37,481 nucleotides of DNA from Alphaproteobacteria bacterium (GTDB taxonomy: Bacteria; Pseudomonadota; Alphaproteobacteria; Bin95), in assembly GCA_022825195.1 (NCBI GenBank), contig JAJDYL010000217.1, positions 1 through 37,481 on the forward strand, read 5' to 3'. The notes beneath the pieces are model-generated. The model ran no database searches, was not told where the DNA came from, and saw only the letters and a list, made by a program, of their open reading frames with translations. The position numbers and the translations under genes are program-made. Positions 30,471 through 37,481 of this stretch are shown one piece after another. Position 1 is the first letter of the stretch; every line of letters starts with the position of its first letter.

Positions 30471-31344
30471 GGAGCTCGTCGACCTTGCGCAACTGGCGGA
30501 AGTAGAGGCGGATGATGGTCAGCGCGATCAGGAACAGGACCACCGAAATGGCGCTGCCATAGCCCATCAGGTATTTCTTGAACGACTCGTTGTACATGTG
30601 CATAGCCAGCGTGTCGGAACTGTTGAACGGCCCGCCGCCGGTCATGGTGTAGAGGATGTCGAACCCCTTGAGCGAGTTGATGATATTCAGCGCGATCACC
30701 ACCACGGTGGCCGGGGCGAGCAGCGGGATGACCACCAGGCGGATGCGCTGCAGGGCGCGCGCGCCCTCGATCTCGCACACCTCCAGCAGCTCCTCGGGGA
30801 TGGTGGTCAGACCCGCCAGGAAGATCACCATCGACAGCCCGGTCTGCTGCCACGACCAGGCGAGGATCACCGACCACAAGGCGCTGTCCGGCTTCGCCAG
30901 CCACGCATAGTTGAACCGCTCGCCGCTCACCGCCTCCACCACGGTGTTCAGCAGCCCCCAGTCCGGCTGGTAGATCCATATCCAGATCTGCCCGACGACG
31001 ACGGCCGAGAGGCAGATCGGAAGGTAGAAGATCGACTTGAACACCGGCCCGCCGGGAATGCGGCTGTCGATCAGGAGCGCGAGCGCAAGCCCGCATGCGG
31101 TCGGCACCGCGATCGCCGCGGCGATCCACAGCGCCGTGTTGACCGCGGCATTGAGGAACAGCTTGTCGGTGTAGATCTTGGCGAAGTTGTCGAAGCCGAC
31201 ATAGTCGTAGTCGGGATCGAAGCCGTTCCAGTCGGTGAAGCTGTAGTAGAAGGAGCTCGCAAGCGGCCAGATCACGAACGCCGCGAAGACCGCAAGCGGC
31301 AGCGCCAGCAGAATCGCCCGCCAGAAACGGTTCTCCCGTTCCAT
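30463..31344 (-). CDS. Sugar ABC importer permease (MalF/UgpA type)
   Basis: 293 residues, six helices, starting 'FWRAILLALPLAVFAAFVIW'. Family marks: 'SFTDWNGFDPDYDYVGFDNF' after the first helix, 'FYLPICLSAVVVGQIWIWIY' and the EAA loop 'EVCEIEGARALQRIRLVVIP'. 'FDILYTMTGGGPFNSSDTLA' is a strongly conserved stretch of first permeases in CUT1 importers. It lies 77 bases downstream of the binding-protein gene, with a strong stem-loop in between. Confidence 0.93.
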   Translation of the reverse strand: MERENRFWRAILLALPLAVFAAFVIWPLASSFYYSFTDWNGFDPDYDYVGFDNFAKIYTDKLFLNAAVNTALWIAAAIAVPTACGLALALLIDSRIPGGPVFKSIFYLPICLSAVVVGQIWIWIYQPDWGLLNTVVEAVSGERFNYAWLAKPDSALWSVILAWSWQQTGLSMVIFLAGLTTIPEELLEVCEIEGARALQRIRLVVIPLLAPATVVVIALNIINSLKGFDILYTMTGGGPFNSSDTLAMHMYNESFKKYLMGYGSAISVVLFLIALTIIRLYFRQLRKVDELHG

Positions 31345-31371
31345 CGGCCGCCGCTCATGCCGGAAGGGGGG

Positions 31372-31404
31372 CGGGCCGCCGGGCGAATGCCGCCCGGCGG
31401 CCCG
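31372..31404 (-). terminator. Strong stem-loop between binding-protein and permease genes
   Basis: A perfect 12-bp GC stem (GGGCCGCCGGGC at 31373-31384 and its complement at 31392-31403), extended to 13 by a C-G pair, encloses a 7-base loop. No U-tract follows. Such hairpins after binding-protein genes commonly cause partial termination or protect the upstream mRNA. Either effect would yield more binding protein than membrane subunits. Confidence 0.6.
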
Positions 31405-31421
31405 TCCGCCCGGGACCGCGC

Positions 31422-32693
31422 CTACTCCTTGAACGCCTGGGCCGCATCCGCGGCGACCTGCGCCAGGATGTCGTCCACCTGGCTCGGGTCGTCCATGAAG
31501 CGCGAGAACATGGCGAGCCCGACCTCCGCCACCGGCGGCGGCGTCGCAAGGTCGTAGTTGAAGGCGAAATTGTCGGCCCCGGCCACGACGGTGGAGACCC
31601 GCTGCATGACCACGTTGTAGTTGGCCGGATCGACGTTGACGTTGGCCGACAGCGCGCCGTATGCGCCGGTCCAGCTCGCCTGGACATCGGCGTTCGACAT
31701 CATGTAGCTCAGGAACGCCTCGGCGCCGGCGCGGTTCCCCCCGTCATTGGAGATCACCAGGCCGTCCACGGGCCCCACCACCGACACGGGGACGCCGTCC
31801 GCGATGGAGGGGAACGGGAAGAAGTCGTAGTCCTTGCCGGCCTCGAGCCCCAGCCCGTTCCAGTAGCCGGTGATCCAGGTGCCCATCAGGGTCATCGCCG
31901 CGTCGCCGCGGGCCACCTTGTCCGACGCATCCGTCCACGAGTCGGCGTTGGCGTTCGGCGCGAAGTAGCCCTTGTCGGCCAGCTCCTTCCACATCGCCAT
32001 GGCGGCCTTGACCTCGGCGTCGTCATAGGCGGCGGCGCCGCTCATCAGGCTCGCGCGGTAGTCGGGGCCGGCGGTGCCGAGCAGCAGATAGTCGAACCAG
32101 AACTGGGCGGGCCAGCGGTTTTTCGAGCCGAGCGCGATCGGCGTCACGCCCTTCTCCTTCAGCGTCTCGCACAGTGCCAGGAACCCGTCCCAGCTCGTCG
32201 GCATGTCGGTGACGCCCGCGTCCGCGAGCACCTGGGTGTTATAGAACATGCCCGCATAGTGGTAGTTGAACGGCACCAGGTAGCGCTTGCCGTTGTACAT
32301 GGTGGCGCTGCCGGCCACCGACTTGGCGACGACATCGTCGAGGCCGTCCCGGGCCCACATGTCGTCGATCGGGTGGAGGCTGCCGGAATCGACGACGAAC
32401 TGCGTGCGCGCGCCGGCCCAGTAGCTGAAGACGTCCGGCAGGCTGTCGCCGGCCGCGCGCACCAGGATGTCGGTCTTGAAATCCTCGTGGCCGATGGGGC
32501 TGTTCTTGATCGTGTAGTCGGTGGCGGCCTCGAACTTCGCGACCTGCTCGTTGAATATCTTGAGCCCGAACTCGCCGGTGAAATAGTGGGTCAGGGTGAC
32601 ATCGCCGTCCTGCGCGAAGGCGGGCGCCCCGAGAACCAGGGCCGGCACGACCCCCGCGGCGGCCAGAAGCCCGCGCCTGTTGAGCCAAATCAT
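31422..32693 (-). CDS. Sugar ABC importer periplasmic binding protein (CUT1 type)
   Basis: 423 residues. N-terminal signal with 'NRRGLLAAAGVVPALVLG' and cleavage after A-F-A near residue 27; the paired arginines allow Tat or Sec export. The mature protein has the bacterial extracellular solute-binding fold: 'LTHYFTGEFGLKIFNEQVAK', 'DSLPDVFSYWAG', 'RYLVPFNYHYAGMFYNTQVL', 'MPTSWDGFLALCETLKEKGV', 'ALGSKNRWPAQFWFDYLLL', 'GDAAMTLMGTWITGYW' and 'AEAFLSYMMS'. These are typical of oligosaccharide or sugar-alcohol binders. GGGAG precedes ATG 32693 by eight bases. First gene of the minus-strand operon. The sugar is unknown. Confidence 0.92.
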   Translation of the reverse strand: MIWLNRRGLLAAAGVVPALVLGAPAFAQDGDVTLTHYFTGEFGLKIFNEQVAKFEAATDYTIKNSPIGHEDFKTDILVRAAGDSLPDVFSYWAGARTQFVVDSGSLHPIDDMWARDGLDDVVAKSVAGSATMYNGKRYLVPFNYHYAGMFYNTQVLADAGVTDMPTSWDGFLALCETLKEKGVTPIALGSKNRWPAQFWFDYLLLGTAGPDYRASLMSGAAAYDDAEVKAAMAMWKELADKGYFAPNANADSWTDASDKVARGDAAMTLMGTWITGYWNGLGLEAGKDYDFFPFPSIADGVPVSVVGPVDGLVISNDGGNRAGAEAFLSYMMSNADVQASWTGAYGALSANVNVDPANYNVVMQRVSTVVAGADNFAFNYDLATPPPVAEVGLAMFSRFMDDPSQVDDILAQVAADAAQAFKE

Positions 32694-32722
32694 GGAATTT
32701 CTCCCGTGCGGTTGACATGCCA

Positions 32723-32739
32723 GCGCTCCCGGTGAGCGC
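32723..32739. promoter_or_regulatory. Inverted repeat upstream of the sugar importer operon
   Basis: GCGCTC, five bases, GAGCGC form a perfect dyad 30 bases before the binding-protein ATG; TGCC and GGCA flank it as a looser outer pair. The ~200-base gap separates divergent sugar genes, so a repressor or activator site here is plausible. No regulator gene is adjacent. Confidence 0.3.
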
Positions 32740-32894
32740 CCCGGCAGTCAAGCGCATGGCTCCGCGCCATGTCAACGCAAACGGGGCGGAAGCGCCGGGG
32801 GATCATGGCCTGCAAGCCTGCCGGACGGCGCCCGCGTCTGTTGCGCGAGGGTGCGGATCGGGCCTACTTTCGCAGAGAGGGGAGCCGACGAGCG

Positions 32895-33989
32895 ATGCAC
32901 AGCGGTCCCATCGGAGTCGGCATTGTGGGCGCAGGCCGCATCTCCGATCTGCACGCCATCGAATATCTGGCCAGCCCGCTGGCGCGGATCGTTGCGCTTT
33001 GCGACGTGGATACGGCGCGCGCGTCCGCGCGGGCGGCGGCGTGGGGCCTCGACGGCATCCCCATAGACGACCATGCGGACTCCCTTCTCGCCCGTCCGGA
33101 GGTGGACCTCGTCGAGATCCTGCTGCCCCACCACCTGCATCTGGAAACGGCGCTGAAGGCCATCGATGCCGGCAAGATCGTCTCGCTCCAGAAGCCGATG
33201 TGCCTCTCGCTCGGGGAGGCCGACCGGCTGGTCGCTGCGGCCGAAGCCTCCGGCCGCCCGTTCAAGGTGTTCGAGAACTTCCTGTTCTACCCCCCGGTCC
33301 TGCGGGCGCGGAAGCTGATCGCCGAGGGCGCGATCGGCGCGCCGCTGTCCATCCGCATCAAGAGCAATCCCGGTCGGAGCGCCACCGCCTGGGACGTGCC
33401 GGAGAGCGCCATCGCCTGGCGCCAGCGGCCCGAGCAGTCCGGCGGCGGGCCGCTGGTGTTCGACGACGGCCACCACAAATTCGCGCTCGCCCGGCATTTC
33501 ATGGGCGAGCCCGAGGAAGTCCACGCCTTCATCGGCCGGACCGAAACGGCGGACCGCCGCCAGCGGCTGGATGCGCCCTCGATCGTGTCGTTCCGCTTTC
33601 CCGGCAACCGCATCGGCAACCTGGAGGTCGTCCATTCGCCGGAGCTCGAAATCGCGACCCGGCACTACGCCCAGGACGACCGTGTGGAGATCACCGGCAG
33701 CAGGGGCGTGATCTGGCTGAACGGCGGCCACGGGCGCCTGGGCGACGCGGCGCCGCTCGCCTTGTACCGGGACGGCGCCCTCACCGAATTCCGCGACGTG
33801 GAGACCGGCTGGGAGCAGAGCTTCGTGCTGTCCACGCGCCACTTTCTGGAGGCCGTGTCCGAGGGCGGGCGTCCGGTGCTGACCGCGCGCGAAGGCCGGC
33901 AGGTGCTGCGTTTCGCGCTCGCCGCCCTGGAGTCCGCCCGGGAGGGCAGGCCGGTGCCGGTTCAGGCGGAGGGGGGACCGGGCGCATGA
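32895..33989 (+). CDS. Gfo/Idh/MocA-family NAD(P)-dependent oxidoreductase
   Basis: 364 residues from ATG 32895, just before the Rossmann fold ('VGIVGAGRISDLHAIEYLAS'); the frame stays open upstream but that part reads as noise. GAGGGGAG lies about ten bases before the start. The family lysine motif is 'SLQKPMCLS' (Q replaces the usual E of EKP). The C-terminal half has 'DDGHHKFALARHFMGEPEEV' with the His pair usual in sugar-binding members, and 'DRVEITGSRGVIWLNGG'. It probably oxidises or reduces a sugar or inositol-like compound delivered by the divergent ABC importer. The substrate is not predictable. Confidence 0.9.
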   Translation: MHSGPIGVGIVGAGRISDLHAIEYLASPLARIVALCDVDTARASARAAAWGLDGIPIDDHADSLLARPEVDLVEILLPHHLHLETALKAIDAGKIVSLQKPMCLSLGEADRLVAAAEASGRPFKVFENFLFYPPVLRARKLIAEGAIGAPLSIRIKSNPGRSATAWDVPESAIAWRQRPEQSGGGPLVFDDGHHKFALARHFMGEPEEVHAFIGRTETADRRQRLDAPSIVSFRFPGNRIGNLEVVHSPELEIATRHYAQDDRVEITGSRGVIWLNGGHGRLGDAAPLALYRDGALTEFRDVETGWEQSFVLSTRHFLEAVSEGGRPVLTAREGRQVLRFALAALESAREGRPVPVQAEGGPGA

Positions 33990-34038
33990 CGGACGCCGCG
34001 GGCGTGTCCGGACCGGGGCGGTGTTGAGGGGTGGCGCG

Positions 34039-35598
34039 GTGAATCTCGATGTCCTGATCGGCGGCGCGATCCGGCAATTCGGCCAGCGGACGGCCGTGTT
34101 CGACGACCGGCGCAAGGTGGGCTTCGACGAGCTGGGCGAGCGCATCGACAGGCTGGGCTCCGCGCTTGCCGCGCTCGGGCTCGTGCGGGGGGACCGGATC
34201 GCCTCGCTCCAGCGCAATTCCATCGAGACCGTCGAAACCGACCTCATGGCCGCGCGCTTCGGCTATGTGCGGACGCTGCTCAACGCCCGCAGCTCCGCCG
34301 AAGACCATGTCCATTGCATCGGCCATTGCGGGGCGCGCGCCCTGATCTTCGGCGCCGGGTTCGCAGACCATGTCGACGCGCTGCGCGACCGCCTGCCGAA
34401 CGTCGAGTTCTTCATCGCGGTCGGCGGCGCGCCCGCCCGGGCCCTGCCCTATGACGACCTGATCCGCCGGCAGACCGCCGCGCCGCCGCCCTGGACCGTC
34501 GAGGAGCATCACCCGCATTCGGTCTATTACACCTCGGGAACCACGGGGCGGCCCAAGGGCGTCCTCCTGTCCCAGAGGAACTGGCTGGTCGTCGTCCGCA
34601 ACCACCTGGTCGATACCTTCCGGCATGCGCGCGAAACCGATGTCCTGCTGCACGCCACGCCGCTGTCCTTCGCCTCGGGGTGCGCGGTGATCCCGCATCT
34701 GGTGCGCGGCGCCTCGCAGCGCATCCTGGAGCAGTTCGACGCAAGGCGCGTCTATGAGGCGATCGAACGCGACCGGGTGACGACGACCATCCTCGTGCCG
34801 ACCATGATCCAGATGATGCTGGACCTGCCCGGATCGGAGTCGTTCGACACCGGCAGCCTGCACACCGTGCTCTACGGCGGCGCCCCGATGGCCGCGGAGC
34901 GCATCCGCGAGACCTTCGAGCGCTGGGGCCCGGTTCTCATGCAGGGTTACGGCCAGTGGGAGGCCCCGCAACTCATCAGCCGGCTCGGGCGGCGCGAACA
35001 TGCCGAGGCGATAGCCGACCCGGCGAAGGCCCGCCGGCTGGCTTCCGCCGGCCGCCCGCTCAGCTTCGTGCGGGTGGGGATCGTGGACGACGAGGGCGCA
35101 TTGCAGCCGGCGGGAACGGAGGGCGAGATCGTCACCGCCGGCGACCACCTGATGGTCGGATATCTGGACAATGAGGAAGCGACGGAAGAGCTGCGCGAGG
35201 GACCGTGGCAGCGCACCGGGGATATCGGGAAGCTCGACGAGGACGGCTACCTCTATCTCACCGACCGCAAGAAGGACGTCATCGTCACGGGCGGCAGCAA
35301 TGTGTATCCGCGCGACATCGAGGACGTGCTTTACCGGCATCCCGACCTTCTGGAGGCGGTGGCGGTGGGCGTGCCGAGCGAGCAATGGGGCGAGACGGTG
35401 CATGTCGTGGCGGTGCCGCGCCGCGGGCGCGAACTGGACGGCGAGGCGCTGGTGGACTGGTGCAGGGAGCGCCTGCCGCCGGACAAGCGGCCGCGGTCCG
35501 CCAGCATCGTCGACTCGCTGCCCAAGAGCGGCTACGGCAAGATTCTCAGGCGGGAGGTGCGCCAGTCCTTCTGGCGCGGCCGCGACCGGCGCATCTGA
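34039..35598 (+). CDS. AMP-dependent acyl-CoA synthetase (ANL superfamily)
   Basis: 519 residues from GTG 34039, which has GAGGGG seven bases upstream; GTG 34021 would add six residues. Core motifs are intact: P-loop 'YYTSGTTGRPKGVLLSQRN', 'LYGGAPMAAERIRETFERWG', A5-like 'LMQGYGQWEAP', 'RTGDIGKLDEDGYLYLTDRK', 'KDVIVTGGSNVYPRDIEDVL' and the catalytic Lys in 'LPKSGYGKILRREVRQ'. It activates a carboxylic acid with ATP and joins it to CoA. With the thiolase-like protein and DUF35 partner encoded convergently downstream, it fits fatty, aromatic or steroid-like acid degradation. Which acid is unknown. Confidence 0.92.
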   Translation: MNLDVLIGGAIRQFGQRTAVFDDRRKVGFDELGERIDRLGSALAALGLVRGDRIASLQRNSIETVETDLMAARFGYVRTLLNARSSAEDHVHCIGHCGARALIFGAGFADHVDALRDRLPNVEFFIAVGGAPARALPYDDLIRRQTAAPPPWTVEEHHPHSVYYTSGTTGRPKGVLLSQRNWLVVVRNHLVDTFRHARETDVLLHATPLSFASGCAVIPHLVRGASQRILEQFDARRVYEAIERDRVTTTILVPTMIQMMLDLPGSESFDTGSLHTVLYGGAPMAAERIRETFERWGPVLMQGYGQWEAPQLISRLGRREHAEAIADPAKARRLASAGRPLSFVRVGIVDDEGALQPAGTEGEIVTAGDHLMVGYLDNEEATEELREGPWQRTGDIGKLDEDGYLYLTDRKKDVIVTGGSNVYPRDIEDVLYRHPDLLEAVAVGVPSEQWGETVHVVAVPRRGRELDGEALVDWCRERLPPDKRPRSASIVDSLPKSGYGKILRREVRQSFWRGRDRRI

Positions 35599-35614
35599 CC
35601 GGGAGCCTCCCCCG

Positions 35615-36733
35615 TCAGACGCCCAGCACGTGGATGCAGCTCGACCACATGCCCATGTTCGAGGTCAGGCCGACCCTGGCTCCCTCCACCTGGCGCTTTC
35701 CGGCTTCGCCGCGCAGCTGCGTCACGATTTCGGCGATCTGCCCGACGCCGGTTGCGCCCAGCGGGTGGCCCTTGGCCAGCAGGCCGCCGCTCGGATTGAC
35801 CGGAATGCGCCCGCCCAGCCGGGTCGCGCCCGATTCCAGCAACGGTCCCCCCTCGCCTTCGGGGCAGAGGCCGAGCTTCTCGCAGGCGATGATTTCGGCA
35901 ACGGAGAAGCAGTCATGGGTTTCGACCACATCCAGTTCGCCGGGGCCGATGCCGGCGCGCTCATAGACGCCGGCGGCGTTGCTGCGGACCATTTCGAGAT
36001 CGAAAACATTGTGGGCCTGTTCGTCGATATCCGACACGAGCCCGCTTGCGCGCAGCTCGACCGCGCGGCCCCTCCCGTGCCGGGCCGCGAAGCTCTCCGA
36101 GCAGATCACCGCGGCCGCGGCCCCGTCGGTCGTCGGGCTGCACTGGAACAGCGTGATCGGGTCGCAGATCATGCGCGACCCCAGCACGTCTTCCAGGGAC
36201 AGTTCCGTGCGGAATTGCGCCTTGTCGTTGTGCCGCGCATGCGCCCTGTTCTTCACCGAGACGCCCGCCATCTGTTCCAGCGTGGTGTCGAACCGGTCCA
36301 TGTGTTTCTGCGCCATGAGGGCGAAGCGCATCGGCAATACCGTGGCGCCGGTGGCGACCTCCGGGCTGTCCTCGGGATGGACGTTGAGCAGCATGCCGTG
36401 CTGCATCTTCTCGAAACCGCACACGGCCACCAGGTCCATCTCGCCGCTGCGCACGGCCAGGCTGGCCTCGCGCACCGCCGTCGAGGCCGCCGCCGAGCAG
36501 TTTTCGATATTGAGGACGGGGATACCGGAAGGCCCGACTTCCCTGATGACGCGCTGGCCGGCGGCGACGCCCTGGTTGACATGCGCGGCGTAGAATTGCT
36601 CGACCCGGCGCCACTCCACGCCCGCATCGCCGCAGGCGGCGACGATCGCCTCCGCCGCGAGGTCCTCGACGCTCCGGTCCGGGTGGCGGCCGAATACGGT
36701 CAGGCCGATTCCGATCACGAATGCGCGTCCCAT
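35615..36733 (-). CDS. Thiolase-like protein (SCP2-type / acetyl-CoA acetyltransferase family)
   Basis: 372 residues from ATG 36733, preceded by GGAGGGAG; upstream in-frame sequence is Arg-rich and probably untranslated. The nucleophile-region Cys is C79 in 'ENCSAAASTAVREA', followed by 'HDCFSVAEIIACEKLGL' and the C-terminal 'GGLLAKGHPLGATGVGQIAE' with the catalytic His. 'VVETHDCFS' rather than the classical NEAFA is typical of SCP2-type and 'lipid-transfer protein' thiolases. These are often encoded beside a DUF35 protein, as here (36759), and form a mixed complex that splits or aldol-cleaves acyl-CoA. Activity as a true thiolase is likely but not certain. Confidence 0.9.
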   Translation of the reverse strand: MGRAFVIGIGLTVFGRHPDRSVEDLAAEAIVAACGDAGVEWRRVEQFYAAHVNQGVAAGQRVIREVGPSGIPVLNIENCSAAASTAVREASLAVRSGEMDLVAVCGFEKMQHGMLLNVHPEDSPEVATGATVLPMRFALMAQKHMDRFDTTLEQMAGVSVKNRAHARHNDKAQFRTELSLEDVLGSRMICDPITLFQCSPTTDGAAAAVICSESFAARHGRGRAVELRASGLVSDIDEQAHNVFDLEMVRSNAAGVYERAGIGPGELDVVETHDCFSVAEIIACEKLGLCPEGEGGPLLESGATRLGGRIPVNPSGGLLAKGHPLGATGVGQIAEIVTQLRGEAGKRQVEGARVGLTSNMGMWSSCIHVLGV

Positions 36734-36758
36734 GCGTCTCCCTCCGGGCTCCCGAGCT

Positions 36759-37214
36759 TCAGGCCTCCGCCAGATCCTGCGGGGAGGCAGGATAGAACGC
36801 AAAGGTTCGATGAGGCGCGGCGTCGGCGCCGACCGGCAGTTCGAAGGCGTAGCTCGCCACGATATCGCCGCGCCGCCAGTCTTCGACCGGCTTGCCGGCC
36901 AGATGGCTCAGGGCGACGAGGTCATTGTCGAACAGGACCTGCCCGAGGACGTAGGGCACGGGGCCGCGGTAGCCGGGCGGCGGCTGGCGAACGACGGTGA
37001 AGGCATCGACCTTGCCGACGCGGCTCAGTTCCACCCGCTCGGTGCTGTCGGAAAAGCAGGAAACGCAGCGCCGGCGCGGAGGAAAGGCGCGGACGCCGCA
37101 CCCGGCGCAGCGCTGGCCGACCAGCCGGACATCGCCGCGCGTTCCGGGCCCGGTGGTCAGCCCCGGCTGGAGCTCGGGGGTCTCGGGGGTCGAACGACGT
37201 CCCGGCGTCATCAT
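36759..37214 (-). CDS. Zn-ribbon/OB-fold (DUF35) acyl-CoA-associated protein
   Basis: 151 residues from ATG 37214 (ATG 37211 also possible), with AAGGA four bases upstream; a TTG at 37262 is less likely. An N-terminal rubredoxin-like zinc ribbon C-x2-C-x10-C-x2-C ('CAGCG'...'CVSC') is followed by an OB fold: 'GKVDAFTVVRQPPPGYRGPV', 'PYVLGQVLFDNDLVALSHL', 'GDIVASYAFEL'. DUF35 proteins pair with SCP2-type thiolases and position the acyl-CoA. The gene lies 25 bases upstream of the thiolase gene on the same strand, supporting one complex. Confidence 0.9.
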   Translation of the reverse strand: MMTPGRRSTPETPELQPGLTTGPGTRGDVRLVGQRCAGCGVRAFPPRRRCVSCFSDSTERVELSRVGKVDAFTVVRQPPPGYRGPVPYVLGQVLFDNDLVALSHLAGKPVEDWRRGDIVASYAFELPVGADAAPHRTFAFYPASPQDLAEA

Positions 37215-37481
37215 TCCGTCCTTGCCAACAGGCCGGGCATTCCAGTGGGGCACAAAAGGCAAAGTGTCAACGCCGGCGGCGTCCGGCCCCCGACCGAATG
37301 ACCCTGCTTGTTCGCAAACAGTGAAATAATTTCCAGATACTACCCTGATCGGCGAGCTGATTTTTTTGCGGCTGGGTTTTGGCTTTCCTGGAGCCGTTGT
37401 TCAGTGTTGCCGCGTCGTTCAGGCAGGCGTCGTCGTGTTTGGTATGGATTGGGGGCGGTCTGGCCGCAGTTTTTGCGACGA
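37215..37481. other. Intergenic stretch to the right edge
   Basis: About 270 bases without a supported gene. The sequence turns AT-richer around 37317-37380, including an 8-base run of T and a G/T-rich tail. I see no tRNA, repeat or clear promoter apart from a minus-strand TTGACA near 37268 that could serve the DUF35/thiolase pair; no good -10 pairs with it. Confidence 0.5.

Noticed and set aside
35171..37000. 609-codon plus-strand frame at the right end
   Set aside because: It overlaps the acyl-CoA ligase in another frame and is antisense to the thiolase-like and DUF35 genes, both with intact motifs.

Overview
The window is GC-rich DNA with tightly overlapping genes (ATGA and GTGA stop/start junctions), Tat-type signal peptides and ABC/CoA-ester catabolic genes. 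This suggests a heterotrophic alphaproteobacterium. Its central gene cluster resembles, from memory, a proteusin cluster described from marine sponge microbiomes that pairs a peptidyl-tryptophan brominase with a cyclodehydratase. A sponge-associated alphaproteobacterium would therefore fit, but that is inference. No rRNA, tRNA, CRISPR array or intact insertion sequence was seen.

Layout. (1) 1-815: the last 28 codons of an unidentified gene, then about 730 bases without a credible gene, ending in a dyad that may be a LysR operator. (2) 816-9647: one plus-strand catabolic operon. It holds a Tat-exported binding protein, ATPase and permease of an NMT1/TauA-like importer, an FAD oxidoreductase, a class III CoA-transferase, an enoyl-CoA hydratase, a 7Fe ferredoxin, a LysR regulator and an amidohydrolase. 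The substrate is unknown. (3) 9952-28502: a RiPP (proteusin) region. An MMPL/RND exporter stands first. It is followed by the NHLM export set (a very short HlyD-like adaptor, a C39-peptidase ABC exporter and a second ABC exporter), a nitrile-hydratase-type leader fused to a terpenoid-cyclase-like toroid, an AlkB-type di-iron monooxygenase fused to a degenerate GlnE-like domain, a fused leader-binding/YcaO cyclodehydratase and a conserved-looking unknown protein. On the opposite strand lies an 83-residue precursor with the same leader type, ending in Leu-Cys-Cys-Cys-Trp. A LolA-like periplasmic protein and a tryptophan-halogenase-family protein close the region. (4) 28534-32693: a minus-strand sugar ABC importer, with a Gfo/Idh/MocA oxidoreductase (32895-33989) reading away from it. 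(5) 34039-37214: an acyl-CoA ligase, a thiolase-like protein and a DUF35 Zn-ribbon/OB-fold partner. (6) 37215-37481: no gene seen.

How the RiPP region may work (inference): the leader recruits the YcaO fusion, which cyclises one or more of the three core cysteines to thiazolines. The halogenase modifies the C-terminal Trp. The C39 exporter cuts after the leader (Ala-Gly in place of Gly-Gly) and exports a product as short as five residues. No azoline dehydrogenase was seen, so the rings may stay as azolines. The toroid fusion and the AlkB/pseudo-GlnE fusion are the parts I cannot place in any known pathway and are the best candidates for new biology.
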